NCBI GenBank assembly: GCA_013400115.1
Contig: VXBP01004066.1
Coordinates: 186,001-250,000, forward strand
Reading direction: 5' to 3'
DNA from: Rhinopomastus cyanomelas
Taxonomy: Eukaryota > Chordata > Aves > Bucerotiformes > Rhinopomastidae
Length of the DNA stretch: 64,000 bases
Under the pieces are notes generated by a model. It made no database searches. It was not told the DNA's origin and saw only the letters and a program-made list of their open reading frames with translations. A program made the translations under genes and the position numbers. Position 1 is the first letter of the stretch; every line of letters starts with the position of its first letter. This document shows positions 1 through 12,927 of this stretch, one piece after another.

Positions 1-27
1 CATAGACAACTACGTGAATGGAGTCCT

Positions 28-2140
28 TCATAGAATCATTACAGATTGGAAGTGACCTCGAAGGATCATCCAGTCCCCCTGCAGGATCACCTAGACCAAG
101 TCACACAGGAACACATCCAGGTGGGTCTTGAACATCTCCAGTGAAGGAGGCTCCACAACCACCCTGGGCAACCTGTTCCAGTGCTCCGTCACCCTCACCG
201 TGAAGAAGGTCCTTCTCAGATTGATGTGGAACCTCCTATGTTCCAGCTTACAACCATTGCCCCTCGTCCTATTGAGAACAGCCCAGCTCCATCCTCCCGA
301 CACCCACCCCCCAAATATTTGTAGACATTAGATGAGGTCACCCCCCAGTCTCCTCTTCTCCAAGCTAAAGACACCCAGCTCCCTCAGCCTTTCCTCATAA
401 GGTAGGTGCTCCACCTCCTTCATAATCTTCGTTGCCCTTCGCTGGACCCTCTCCAGCAGCTCCACATCCCTCTTGAACTGAGGAGCCCAGAACTGGACAC
501 AATACTCCAAGTGTGGTCTCACCAGGGCAGAGTAGAGGGGTAGAAGAACCTGTCTCAATCTGATAACCACCTCCTTCTGATCCACCCAAGGATGTTGTTG
601 GCCCTCTTGGCCATAAGAGCACACTGCTGTCCACCAGGACCCCCAGGTCCCTTTCTCCTACATTACTCTCCAACAGGTCAGTCCCCAGCTTATACTGTTA
701 CCTGGGGTTGTTCTTTCCCAGATGCAAGACTCTGCACTTACCCTTGTTATACCTCATTAGATTTTTCTCAGCCCAGCTCTCCAGCCCATCCAGATCTCGC
801 TGAATGGCAGCACAGTCTGCAGGGGTGTCGGCGACACCACCCAGCTTTGTGTCATCAGCAAACTTGCTGACAGTGCATGCCAATCCCTCATCCAAGTCAC
901 CAACGAATAGATTGAACAGGACCGGTCCCAGCACTGACCCCCCTGGGGCACTCCACTAGATACAGGCCTCTAACTAGACTCTGTCCCATTGACCACTACT
1001 CTCTGACTTCTACCCTGTAGCCAGTTTACAATCCACCTCACTACCCAAAAATCTAGACCACACTGCCTCAGTTTGTCTGTGAGGACGCTGTGGAAGACTG
1101 TGTCAAATGCCTTACTCAAGTAAAGATAGATCACATGCACCGCTCTGCCATCATCTATCCACCTGGTTATGCCCTCATAAAAGGCTATCAGGTTGGTCAA
1201 GCATGACTTTCCCTTTGGTGAAGCCATCCTGACTGTCCCTAATGACCCTCCTGTCCTTGATGTGCCTGGAGACAGCCTCTAGAACAAATTGTTCCATCAC
1301 CTTTCCTGGGATGGAGGTGAGGCTGAGTGGTCTATAGTTACCTGGGTCTTCCTTCTTTTCCTTTTTAAAGATTGGGGTAACATTTGCTATCCACTAGTCC
1401 CTAGGCACCTCTCCCGTTCCCCAAGACCTGGCAAAGATGATGGAGAGTGGCTTAGCAATGACTTCTGCCATCTCCCTTAGCACACGCGGGTGCATCCTAT
1501 CTGGGCCCATGGATTTGTGTACCTACAGTTTGCTCAACTTATCCCTAATCCAGTCCTTATCAACCAAGGCAGGCTCCTCTCTTGCCTCAACTTCCTCTGC
1601 AGTCTGGGGCTTAATACTAGGACAACCCCCAGAAGTATAGACAGAGGCAAAGAAAGTGTTGAGTATCTCTGCCTTCTCTGCATCCTCTGTCTCCAGGGCA
1701 CCCACCTCATTCAGCAGGGGTCCTACGTTGCCTCTAGTTTTGGTTTTACCTCCAGTGTATTTGAAGAAGCCCTTTTTGTTGCCCTTGACCTCTCTTGCAA
1801 GGTTTAATTCCAAGAAGGCCTTGGCCTTTCTAGTTGCATCCCTACATTCTCTCACCAGAGCCTTATAATCACCCCAAGTGGCCATCCCCTCCTTCCATGA
1901 CCTATAGGCTTTCTTCTTCTTCTTCAGTTTGCCTAGGAGTTCCCTGGTTAACCACGCAGGTCTTCTGGCTCCCTTCCTTGACTTATTCCTTGTTGGGATA
2001 CTCATTTCTTGTGCTGCAAAAAAGCAGTCTTTGAATGTTAACCAGCTATCCTGAGCTTCATGCTTATAAGCTAACTGCACCCTCTTGTCCATCCTTGACA
2101 GGCAGAAATTCCTCCTCCACTGACCTCCAGCCTTGTACAA
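28..2140 (-). mobile_element. CR1 LINE retrotransposon, 5'-truncated, about 2.1 kb, degenerate reverse transcriptase
   Basis: A long CR1 copy lies in reverse orientation. Read on the minus strand, it starts near 2,140 with a stretch between endonuclease and reverse transcriptase (1,523-2,146, an open frame of about 200 codons rich in Lys and Arg). It then shows the RT region with an SKAFDT motif (970-1,227), the catalytic FADDTKLGG motif (698-934), and the C-terminal thumb-like part with LVRPHLEYC and FSLEKRRLGGDLI (328-624). The pieces sit in different frames, so the ORF is broken and the copy is dead. The 3' end is the CR1 tail at about 28-60, where the plus strand reads CATAGAATCAT. The 5' end is truncated, as is usual for CR1. 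The exact 5' boundary is uncertain by a few tens of bases. Confidence 0.93.
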
Positions 2141-3060
2141 ACACACAAATTTGGACTGGGAAAAGCCAAGTGAGTATTAGAAGATAAATATTAACGAGGG
2201 GCTTCTCCTTCTGCCCTTTCTTGCTAGTAATTACTATCAATACCAGTATCTCACCGATAACAGCCTCAGGGCAGTATGAACATGCTGGAACTGAAGCCAG
2301 CCTGTAACTGTCAAGCCGAGCATTTAAACACTGATTCACAGAACTCCAGAGACCAAACTGTGCCGGTATTATCATTAAACAGAACATTTCTCTCTCTCCT
2401 TCCTTCTCGCCCCACTTTTCTTCATACTTGGACTCCTGGCACCATCTAGTGTTTGGAAATGCCTTCCGGCTCGGCACCACTGAGCACAGAACGTCACTCC
2501 AAAGAGGTTTGAGCTGTGATGAAGCTCAGGCTGCTCTGAACCACCATCACCTAATTAATTTCACACCGTTAAGTTTTTCCAGTTACAAAACACAAACATA
2601 CCAGACCAGGATATGGGAGACACTTCCATGCTTGTGATTTCCAACCCCTTGTCTCTCCCATGATGGAACTACTAAATAAGATCAGTGTCAGAAATGGCCA
2701 TCTGTGTTCACATTTGATGGGAATGGGGATGGTGTTAGATAATTCTTCAAGAACAGCTCGGATGGAGAATATTACTTTCTGCTCCTGATCTAGATCAGTG
2801 GCAGCTTTTGACCCAACCATAAGCACAGTCCTCTGTATCCCAAATGTAGCTGCTGATTATTTATCCCCTTTTTGAGGGAACAATGTTGACTTTCCATTCC
2901 TGTGTAAAGTTCTGCAGAAACAGCACTAAAATTGCTGGCAGATGTCTGGTGCATTTACATTCTACAAAAACCTACCAGCAAAGCTCTTCTGTCAACAGTT
3001 TCCTACCACAGCGTTGGTTCTCATGGGATCAGCAAAGTGTGGATAGTTGTAGTGTGGAAT
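2141..3060. other. intergenic, no gene recognised
   Basis: Unique-looking AT-moderate sequence between two CR1 copies. Open frames here are short and lack recognisable motifs, and no RNA gene was seen. It probably includes the original insertion flank of the larger CR1 copy. Confidence 0.5.
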
Positions 3061-3580
3061 TACAGAATCATAGAATCACAGAACATGAGGGATTGAAAGG
3101 AACCTTGACAGATCATCTAGTCCAATCCCCCTGCCACAGCAGGATCACCTAGATCAAGTTGCAAAGGAACATATCCGGGGGGTTTTAAACATCTCCAGAG
3201 GAGATTCCCCAACTCCCTGGGCAGCCCCTTCCAGTGCTCCATCACCCTCACTGTGAAGAAGTTCCTTCTCACATTGATGTGGAACCTCCTATGTTCCGGT
3301 TTACACATTGCCCCTTGTCATATCATTAGATGCCACTGAGAAGAGCCTGGCTCCATTCCCCTGACACTCACCCATCACATATTTATAAACATTAATAAGG
3401 TCACCCCTTAGTCTCCTTTTCTTCAAGCTAAAGAGATCCAGCTCCCTCAGCTTTTCCTCATAAAGGAGATGTTCCACTCCCTTCATCATCTTAGTGGCTG
3501 TGCTGGACTCTCTCCAGCAGTTCCGTGTTCTTCTTGAACTGAGGGGCCCAAAACTGGACCTAGCAGACCCGAGGCTACTG
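3061..3580 (-). mobile_element. CR1 LINE 3' fragment, about 0.5 kb
   Basis: Reverse-oriented CR1 3' end. The plus strand opens with AGAATCATAGAATCACAGAA (the complement of the ATTCTATG-type tail). The conserved 3' UTR follows, and then on the minus strand the C-terminal CR1 coding part with FFTVRVMEHW (3,117-3,308) and LFSLKKRRLRGDLI (3,301-3,489). A small deletion and frameshifts separate the pieces. Similarity fades near 3,575, which marks the 5' truncation. Confidence 0.92.
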
Positions 3581-3868
3581 TAAAGGCTGGCAGATAACAG
3601 AAATTTGAGTTATGCTGTGGCAGAAAGGTGTTTATGGAATGAGAAGATACAAAAATCTAGACCCATCCATGCCTGGGAGGCTTCAGGTGATTAGCAGAGG
3701 AGTACCTTCACAAGAGCCGTTTTACTTGTCAAATCCAGAGTTTTCATTTCCAGAGTTTCACAGAAAGTGTTTGGAATACCCAGCAGGAACGAAAAGGCAA
3801 GACCCAGCATGCACCAATTAGAACATACAAGACAAAGCTCTATCTCCATTGGAGAGAATTTAGTAAGG

Positions 3869-3896
3869 AATTAGTACATATTGTATTAAACTTCAG
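3869..3896 (-). repeat. short second copy of the ERV envelope TM segment
   Basis: About 25 bases here match 4,844-4,870 with a single mismatch. They encode the same SLIQYVL stretch on the minus strand. Just next to it, the 15-base string GAATTTAGTAAGGAA occurs twice (near 3,857 and 3,941). The pattern suggests a rearranged or internally duplicated retroviral remnant rather than chance. Confidence 0.55.
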
Positions 3897-4680
3897 GGCA
3901 GTGGTGGGGGACAGAAGGGGATGCAGGGGGAATCAATAAGAATTTAGTAAGGAATGAACCCCCTTGCATTCTGTCTCAAAGCCGAGGGGCTAGCAGCAGC
4001 TGAGTTTAGTTCTGAACAGGAGTGCCAACTGGGAGAGTGGTGATATAAATCCAGCACCGGAGTTGATAGGATAATATTATTTATTCCCATAGGCACATTC
4101 TATAGATGCTTTTGACTGTTGGGGATAAAATTAATTTTCAGAAAACAGTCTGTGCCTTAAGGGTACAGATGGACAAGCAAACCTATCAGATAGATACAAA
4201 CATAGACACAGATTTCTTACCAACAGAATTCCAGAGTCTGAGAGGAGGGAGAAGACCAGCCGATGCCCTTTTTGGTTTGATTTGGGGTCAGATTCGTGTT
4301 TTCCCTCTCTGCCCAGTCCCCAAAAAGACTGAGATTTACGTGTGTGTAGAGGCTGCAAACAGGAAGAAGCAACAGTGAGGGTATCGCCAGACCACAAACC
4401 CAGTCTGGATCTCGATCTTGGTTTCTCGATGAGCTTTCAGATGGCCTTTGTTTCTTAATTGCTTCTTTTCAAGAAGCTGGAGACTGTCCCATTCCTGCAT
4501 GTATGAGATTTGACCTGTAAGTCTTCGTTTCCAGGTAAATATCTCATGTGGGTTGGTTATCAGCAGTGTGGCCTGGCCATTGTTCTCGGAGTTTTCTTCA
4601 TGTTTGTGCTGCTCCCCAACACTCCGCCCTGTGACTTGCAGTCACAATCACACACATGAGTTTAGTTTCAAATTAAAACA
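3897..4680 (-). other. possible ERV long terminal repeat region, not delimited
   Basis: On the minus strand this stretch lies directly downstream of the envelope remnant, where a 3' LTR would be. A purine-rich tract (minus-strand complement of about 4,705-4,731, resembling a polypurine tract) sits between the envelope frame and this region. I could not find a matching 5' LTR, a clear TG...CA boundary or a target duplication, so the LTR call is only positional. The open frames in it (4,106-4,378 plus; 4,131-4,397 minus) show no known motif. Confidence 0.25.
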
Positions 4681-4974
4681 TCAAATATTAGGAACATCGA
4701 TGGAGTTCTTCTCCTCCTTATCATCTTCCCCCATTAAAGGGGTATAGTAGGTAAGCCGAACCATTTTAATACTAACAGCTTTTAATAAAGCTGAGTTTGT
4801 ACAAGATATTGCTCTGCATAGGATGATTGTAAATACTACAGACATTAGCACATATTGTATTAAACTTCGGATCCAACCAGTAACAGCAAATCTAAACCAA
4901 TAAAACACCTTTGGCAGCCAGCTGTCATTCACAGAGTCTCTTAGCTGGTGTGTCTTTTGCCACTGCTCATATTG
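4681..4974 (-). pseudogene. endogenous retrovirus envelope remnant (transmembrane subunit C-terminus)
   Basis: The minus strand holds an open frame whose composition matches the end of a retroviral envelope TM protein. A membrane-proximal segment has LRDSVNDSWLPK and then a Trp and Phe-rich stretch. A hydrophobic membrane anchor of about 25 residues begins at SLIQYVLM, and Cys residues sit just after it at the cytoplasmic face. There is no envelope surface subunit, pol or gag in recognisable form nearby, so this is an old fragment with no coding capacity for a virus. The ERV group cannot be settled from this piece. The main alternative is a chance hydrophobic ORF, but the ordered motif makes this unlikely. 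Confidence 0.7.
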
Positions 4975-7420
4975 TTGCTAGTTGGAGGTTGAGATCTTGG
5001 GTGATTGTGATTGCTTCTAACAAAGCTGAGACAGAGCAGTCTCTGATTTCTGGTACCTTTGGGACCAGCAGTCACGTGAAAAGATGTCCAGCATGGCCAG
5101 CCAAGCATGACAGGGAAAAATCATTGTGATGGCAAATTGCACTTCCCTCTACGTGCTGTGAGAAATGCAGTCGGGCCAAAGAAAGTGACACTCTGCTGTC
5201 AGCTTACTCCAGGCCAAATGAGAGCCATGGAGAGGAGATACTAGTTTCAGCTGATGGCTCTGTCTTCTTGTGGCTCCATGAATATAACCCAGCTCCTGGT
5301 TATTGAGGGACTTCCAGGAATGGCCGGGAAGAGACAATCTGCTATAGAGAACTAGAGCTAGAGGCAGAGGGTGTGTGGAAAGCAGAGAACAGAGAGGACA
5401 TTCAGCGTTTAAACTAAACTTTATGGATTCTCACACACACACACACACACAGAGTTTGACTCTGCATGGAACAGATGATGAGGGCTTTCCTGAAAAAGGG
5501 ATCAGCCAGACTAGAGACCCTGGCCCATTGTTAAGGAAATAACCAAGAGAGGCAGCACCCTCATGAGATGGTTCATGTGTCCCAAAGATAAGTAGTGTAA
5601 TCAGTCTGAGGAAGATCAGGATCTACTCATAAAACCAGTGGCAGCATCAAGTCTTTCTCCAGGACTGACTACACCCAGGTTTCTGTGCAAATCAAGTGAC
5701 AGCACTTTACTTGAGCTCTGTCTAGACTGGTAATGGCTGGGAATGCTAGGTGATTCGCCTGCCTCACCAGCAGCATCTTGTGTCTTCTTAGTTCCTGACC
5801 AGCCTCAGCTGCTGCCTCCAAAGGGCTTAGGTCTCCTCTAAGTCCTTATCATACCTGCCATCCCAATACAATCTAGGTCATCTAAAAATACACAGATCCC
5901 TGTATCAGCTTGGTCCTGACCACTCCTGAGATGTCCATGTAGCTGAGAAAACTGGATGCATTAGAAGATGGAAGCTTGTGTTTTATGTGTAGAATAAAAG
6001 GATTTCCTTTGTCTTGATTAAATGAATCATTAGGAGAACTGTGAGTCCTTCATGGTTTTGCACATGGAAGGAAACCCAGAAGGTGATGAGCTGTCACATG
6101 CCATGAAAGACTAATCTGTGTGTAAACCACAGCAAAAAGTGACAGGTTTGATATTCCTTGGTGCTTTCATGCACTCAAGGGTTCTGGGGTCCTTTGGTTA
6201 AAAACTCTTGAGATTTCAGTGGCACCAAAGACTGTCCTAGCTAAACATGAGCAGAACTCAACCCATTGTGTAGCAAGAACGTACTGGTTATATGACTTAC
6301 ATGCTTCAGTGCAGTTTCTCATGCCATGTCACTCAAGAAAAATCATGAAGTTGAAATGAAATAAAGCTGAAATAACCCCAAATCTGAGTCCTTGCTCTAG
6401 AAGCACAGCATTTTATTGTGTTACTCACAGTAGTAGGATGACATGGAGTTCTTAAATCCAAGTCCTGGAACCATGGTGTCTAGTCTCCTTTTTTTTCACT
6501 TTGAAATGAAAGGGAAATGATTCAGTAGAGACAAGGTAAACAGTTATCTAACCAATGGGCTTTATTGCAACAATATACAGTGGGCTCAGAGGCAGTTTCA
6601 TATGATGTGATCCTAAAATTCATGTTAGAACAGTGAAAGCTGACTGACACTTAACTTCAATGGAGCTGTAACCCTAAGACAAATTTATCTGAAGAAACAC
6701 TAAAAGTGCCAGGATAATTAATGCTCTTATAATGCTCTCTACTTTCTTGCAAAGCCCCTCGTTCTTCCCTGATGATTTTTCCTCTAAAGCAAAATAAATG
6801 TTAGCGACAATAGCGGCTCATATCACTTTGCAAAGCTGTAAAATCATGTATCACAAGCCATGGGGATTCTTTGCCAATGGTTAGTAATAATGAAAAAAAA
6901 AAACATTCAAAGAAGCACTGATCTGCTTCAAGCTCCAGAAAGCCATAAGGTGCTGCTTGGTAAGTGGTTTTCAACTCAGCTACTTTTAGAGCTGCTGTTC
7001 CACATCTGTATCAGTCCTCCAGAGCTCCTGGTCTGGGAACACAAGAGACCTGAGTGAGTTAACAGGAACAATTTGCTAAATTAACCTGGTACATTTTAAT
7101 TAACAGAACTGCACAAAAATCTCCAGGGCTGTGGATTTTTCAGCAGAGATAGCACCCCATATACACAGGGAAAGTAATCGTTTCTTCACTGTTTAGATTG
7201 ATCTTAGTGCTTTGAAATAATCTTTGCAATCAAGGACACATCTTCTTGCTGGTGCCCCACACTCAGACCAGCCATGCTGCAAGGCATAAGGCCTCCTTCT
7301 TGAGAGACACTTTCCTGAGCAGCTTCTACCTTCCCACTTTTAAAAGTCGCACATTTTGATGGCACAGGAAAATGTGCTCTGTGCAAGATACCCTCCAGTT
7401 CCTTCCCCCTTCCACACAGT
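4975..7420. other. intergenic, no gene recognised
   Basis: No supported gene. It contains a CA microsatellite at 5,432-5,451 and an 11-base A run at 6,893-6,903. A minus-strand frame at 5,149-5,337 lies upstream of the envelope remnant and might be further degraded ERV sequence, but I saw no motif to prove it. Confidence 0.5.
5432..5451. repeat. (CA)10 microsatellite
   Basis: Ten perfect CA dinucleotides, followed by GAGTTTG. A simple sequence repeat, likely polymorphic. Confidence 0.95.
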
Positions 7421-7545
7421 CACAGAATCATGGAATAGTCTAAGTTCGAAAAGACCTGTAGGCACCTCAATTCCAATCATTAACCCAAGTGTCCCAAGGC
7501 CACCACTAAACCAAGCCCCTAAGCTCCAAATCTATGACTTGGAAA
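7421..7545 (-). mobile_element. CR1-type 3' tail fragment (about 125 bp)
   Basis: The plus strand reads CAGAATCATGGAATAG followed by a degenerate version of the tail seen again at 28,262, 49,111 and 54,412. That tail reads, in order, GGAAAAGACC-like, TCAAGTCCAA-like, a run about three-base-spaced CCA, and ACTAAACCA. Reverse-oriented CR1 subfamily end. Confidence 0.75.
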
Positions 7546-9138
7546 CAGGTTGGTATCAGTCAAGCTTCTCAGAGCCAGTCTTAACACACTGCTGGAAGGT
7601 CTGTCACAGAAATGTATATAATCGATATTATTACTTGCCTAGGGGAAAAATGGGATGGGGGGAGTGTGGAATGTTCTCAAATTGCATTTTCAAGATTTCA
7701 GAGTGTTTAGAGCTCCAACTAATAAATCCCAAGCCATGCCCTTGGCAAGGCAGGGAGGGACAGAGCAGCACTAGATGGCACTGCAGGAACTTTCAAAGCA
7801 GGTTTGGCCAAGCCAAAGAAAGCTTCTTCATGTCCATCTAGGAGTGGGCAGCTCACACCACCTAAACTTTACCTGGATGGCCTGGGGAGGTCCTGAGGAA
7901 TGTGCAACACAGCAGTTGTCCCAACGATTGTGAGCTTCCCATTTATAAGGGATATATATGATTAAGAAAGAATGATTCTATAGCTTATATTATCAAATAT
8001 GATAAAATAGAGCCAATTGAAAATAACCATAATGGTTTTTCTAGGTTGAACCAATTTAAACTACATTCTGGTGTTTTTTTCAATGTAAAGGACATGGGCT
8101 ACCACAGATTTGAGTCTATACTATTGTAGAACCATATCTGTAAATCTTGCAATCCTTTGAGAGGAGTGATTTGAGCCAGAACAGTCACTACCCATAATTT
8201 TTATAACATATTTTTTCCATTATGCATTTATGTGAATTATAGTTTGCCTTCTGCTACTCTCTGGGTTCAAAGCCTTAAAGGATAATTAGTATTTCACTGA
8301 AATATTTAGATATTTCAGAGACAGAGAACTATGGCATTTAAGTTTTAAGGGAAGATTGGCATGAACATTTAAGTTTCTTCAATGAAATCTTTTTCCAGTC
8401 ACATAACTGCATAGAAATCAGTATTACCTAACCGTAGGTTTTGCTCCCTCCCAGCCAATCTGTTCAAGTTAAGCCTAGAGGGTTTCAACACAAAAAGTTT
8501 GGAGAAGAGGGGTCATAAGAGTCGAGCACAAAAATCTAGCACTGCACCACTGCTTCAAATTGCCAGCAATTAAACAGCATCATTTAGCAAGAAATTCAAT
8601 ACCCCTTGTGCTGGAATTGGACTGTTTGCCCAAGCAAGGCTAAACCTGCAGTAAAGATGAGAGATATATGACGTCCATAAACACTTTATTTAGTCATAAG
8701 CCACTGCTCTTTAAAACAATTCCTTTGTGGTTCTGAGCACATCCTGAGAAAATGTTCTAGTTGTCCTACTTCTTCTCATGTGTGTTCTAATGAGGGCTCC
8801 TTTAATCTGTGCTTCAAATCTCCTTTAATATGGTCACTCTTTTACACTTTGAGATGTACCTCTGAAGACTTAGAAGAGGCTTGAAAACAACCAGAATCAC
8901 TCTCTCAGCCATGTCCATGTCTATGTTCCTGGAGCTGATGTTGGTCCTGATAGACATGTCCTAGGAGCAGGCTCCATCCCAGACACAGCAGCTGTCTGTG
9001 CAGCTGGCAGTGAAGTGTGGCACCCTTCATTGCCACACCCTGCTGAAGCCAAGGTCTGACCAGGTTGTTGTAGGGCCCATTTTGCGGGACAGTGCCCCAA
9101 AGCTCCCTGTTTTCAGTGCACAACAAAGATCACTCAGG
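7546..9138. other. intergenic, no gene recognised
   Basis: AT-rich unique-looking sequence. No long open frame, RNA gene or clear repeat was recognised. Confidence 0.5.
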
Positions 9139-9372
9139 GACTGAAGCTTCTTATAGGAGAGGCTGGGAGAGTTCAACCTAGAGAAAAGGAGGTGCAAACT
9201 CCATCTTTATACTGTGAGGGTGACTGAACACAGGCACAGGATGGCCAGAGAGGTTGAGCAGAGGCTCCATCCTTAGGTATCTTCAAAACCCAACTGGGCA
9301 ATCTGCACTGTGATGATGTCCAGATATGCCTTTGAACCTCAACAATTCTGTTACTTTTTGATTCCATGAATC
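9139..9372 (+). mobile_element. degenerate CR1 fragment
   Basis: The plus strand contains GGGAGAGTTCAACCTAGAGA and nearby AAAAGGAGG, the decayed counterpart of the CR1 region encoding the FSLEKRR stretch. Further degenerate CR1 3' UTR follows, and a TGATTCCATGAAT tail ends it. Strongly diverged with internal deletions. Confidence 0.6.
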
Positions 9373-9786
9373 TGCTTCTAAAAAGCTTCAAGTCTTGATG
9401 CTCCATTAGTTGGCACTACATGGACAATGACTTTCCATGTCCAGTCTGTAGCAAACCACCAACTCTGATACAGCAAACAGGTGCTAATTTGAACATAAAA
9501 CCTGTTTATGTAAATTATGTTGGCTTCACATGAATCAGATGTTTATTAGTATTCTGTCCCATTTGCTCTTATTTGCCTGTAATTTTCACATGCACAGCCC
9601 TCTTCAATAATGGCTTTAACTGTATCTCCCAGCTTGTACTCTCTCCTCAGCAACAAAACCAAATTTAAAAAAATCAATAAACACATTGTGCATTTTCCAT
9701 GTTTCTTGATGCAGTTAAGAAGATTTGAGATGTCTTTTCACTTTTTTTACTTCCTTGCTGTTGTGTACTGATCTATGTTTATATTT

Positions 9787-9967
9787 AGGCCTTGGAAGGG
9801 ATTGCCCAGAGAGGGGGTTGAATCACTGTCCCTGAATATGTCTAGAAATCATGTAGAACCTGAACTTAGGGACAGGGTTTAGTCGTGGCCTTGGGACAGT
9901 TGGGTTAATGGTTAGACTCAATTTGCTTAGAGGTCTTTTCAAACCTAAATGATTCTATGATTCTGTG
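9787..9967 (+). mobile_element. CR1 3' tail fragment
   Basis: Forward-oriented CR1 3' end that includes TTGCCCAGAGAGG, GGTTTAGTCGTGG, GGACAGTTGGGTTAATGG and AGGTCTTTTCAAACCTAA. It ends in ATTCTATGATTCTGTGA, which is two units of the CR1 terminal octamer. Confidence 0.85.
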
Positions 9968-12927
9968 AAAAGCCTTGGACCACATCCTTTTCATTAATTC
10001 CTTACCTGTTTGTGCTTATTCTAAAACTCAAAAAGATGAACTAACACAACCCTGTTCATGCTGTGTCACGCACCTGAGCTACACAGTTTGCTTTGTCTCT
10101 TTCTAATTAACTGGGACTTCTGCTCTGCCAACTGGTCCTCCATGTTTATGGCCTCAGTCTGATCATTTTACAGTCACAGTTACAAGGACTAAGCACGGAA
10201 AATGCTACCCTGGAAAATGTTGGTGGCATTAACTAGTTTTCAGTCCAATCTTTTCCTGCTCTTGCTGCAGCCTGAGTGTCTATGCAAATGCGCTGTTGCT
10301 GAAGAAGGGAGAGGAACTGAGACAAGTCCAGGCAACTAAGCTGCCTGCTTACAGCACCATCCTGCTATAGTGAAGGGAACCAGAATGTTCAGACAAGACA
10401 GGCACAAATGAAGGTCTCATTGGGAAAACAGCTGCTTGTGTAGGACCATCGTGATCTCAGCAGTGCCACAAACCCCCTTTGAGAAAAAGTTGGAACACTT
10501 TCAATTTTTAACTATTTTTCAGTTTCCACAGAACAGCACCATGTCTCAGGCCACTCTCTTAACATTCCTGGCTTGCCCTGCTGCACCAATCTGTACAAAC
10601 TCATCCAGTCAGCTGATTTGGGTTTTAATATCAAGTTGCTTTGGAGAACATCCATGGCTGGAAGTGCATAATAACAGGTTTCATTATTGCTGTGAAAAAA
10701 ACCAAAAGCTTGAAGTGGTTTACTTTTGCCTACAGGGGAGTTCGGGTTTATTACTACCTTCTGTGCAATGATAATTAATGACTCCACAACTAGCACTAAA
10801 AAAGGGTTCCCTGGCTAAAATTTTCAAAAGTAACTCATGGTTTGGGGTTTCTTTGCTTTCATGTGTTCAGTCTGAAATATCTTACAGAGGGGCCTGCCTC
10901 TCCAAATAATGCTCAGCACTGCCTTTCTGCAGGTCGTCCACCTTCCTCTTAAAACCTGCTGACCCTGTTGCTCTGAGGTCCTTGTTGATGCTGTTTACTG
11001 CTGACAAAAGAAAACATATGTCAATTCACAACTTTAGGAATAAATACTACATCCATTTCAAAGAAAATATTGTCAAATAATAGACCTTCCTTCCTTGCAG
11101 CTGCAAAAACAGACTTCTAGACTCTTGGAATGACTGGAAGCTACTTAATGAGCAAAGACCTACACAAAAGCAGGAAGGCCAGGGACTGATTCTAGCAGCT
11201 GTTTTGTGTTAATAAAAAAAAGCTCAAGACCACATCTTGCAGCCTTGGGTGGTGCTTGAGACATGCCAGAGCACTTCTGAATGTCATTGTTTGTGTGTGT
11301 TGTGCCAGCCTGAAACTGTTCTGGAACCTGGTGGGAAGAATCACTGTTAACATCTCTGCCTACTCTATCCTGCTTTGCTGAACCACAATTCCATCTTACA
11401 ACTCCTGATGCGCCAAGGCCAGGAATGAGGGGAGAACATATGGCCTTGACTCATTCCATTAAACTTTGTGAAACAATGTTTGGAACTCAAAAGCTAAGGT
11501 CTAGGCTGCAGAGAGAAGGAACCCATGAGAAGGGTGTGGACAAAAGTGCCCAGAGCCAGAGCTGCAGGGTGCCAGGGCTAGGTGTTTCACACTGAACAAG
11601 TCTGGGGCATGCTGAAAAGCTCCAACCCAGCACAGCTGGGTGAGAGGAACACAGGCAGATTCACCCAGGCGCAGTGGACTGAGGGGACTGTGCACAGAAT
11701 GGCCAGCAGTGCTGCACTGTTGGCAGCACACACATGGGCTGGCAGCAGGCCCAGGAAATAAACATCAAAAGATGAAAGCAGGCCAGTGTGAGAGGCAGCA
11801 GCCCGCTCAGTTTCCAACCTCCAATCGATCACCTTCTTCCAAGCCCTGTTTCCTCACAGTGTCTCCTTGTCCTCCCACAACAAATTGGACAGCCACTCTC
11901 CATTGGGAAAATGAACTGCCCTATGAAAAGAGGTATCACCCAGCTGTTTCCCTGCTTTGCACTCAAGAGTGTGAGTACATCCTGAGAACAGAGGTGATCT
12001 GTTTTCTTTTAATGACACTCTGTAGCCTCAGAGTCTGGAGCACCCATAATTGCTCATGGCCTTCTCAGAGTAGCTCTCTCAGATGTCCGCATCAGCACAC
12101 TGGTGCAGAACCACCACAGCAAGAAGCATCATGCTTTGGGGCCACACACCATTGGCTCCTTGCACTAATGCTTCCTCCCACAATCTAAGTAGATCCCACA
12201 GTTGAGCTGGGTCAGGCTGACGAAGCCTGGGGTTGATAACCACCAGTTCCCATCCTGCTGGACTTGGGCTACAACAGAACAGGGAATTCTTTCACCGTTT
12301 CCCATTGGCAGCACGTGCTCAGTCAGGAAAACCAGGCTCCATTTCCACTGTCCCACTGTGGCACCACCGGCAAACATGCAGCCTGTTGACCCCTACCCTC
12401 TCTATGCCAATGACCTATTTCTCCCCATCTAAGTGACCACCTTCTGTACTGTAGCATCACATTCTGTCTGTTAGATAAGCTGTTACTTGGCAAGTTGTTT
12501 TTTGTGCTGGTGCAGCACTAAGTGATTCGTCTGATGTGATCAAATATTTTTCATGTATTCTTTAACCAAACAATGAATTTCCTCCCTGTTTTACAACGGA
12601 AGGGCAACTGGTTTGAGTGGGACATTACTTCCAACTATACCCACGTGTCTTCAAGAGTTTAAATTTGTAAGGACTTGGTAGTCTCTTCAGCTTGGAAGGA
12701 ACCATTTGATTAATTGACATTAAGGAAGCCAGAGGCATCACCTCAGTGAACAGCTACCACAACAGGTTCAGCAGCCAGGCAGGCACCTCTTAAAAAATAA
12801 AATTAAACACTCAGACCATCCTTTGGAGCTGCTCTGAACACTTCTGAAAAGCTTTAATGGGTGAGTGATCTGGTGGAGGCAGAGGTGGGAGTCAAGCTGA
12901 GAACTGTCTTGGGCCCCAACCACCACA
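9968..12927. other. intergenic, upstream of SOCS5; no gene recognised
   Basis: About 3 kb without a recognised gene. The longest open frame (11,640-12,188 plus) has no domain motif and no splice context that I could support. GC content rises toward the CpG island. Confidence 0.5.

Noticed and set aside
11640..12188. 182-codon plus-strand frame upstream of SOCS5
   Set aside because: Cys, Trp, His and Ser-rich composition without a domain or flanking signals. I considered a zinc-binding protein, but no regular Cys/His spacing exists.
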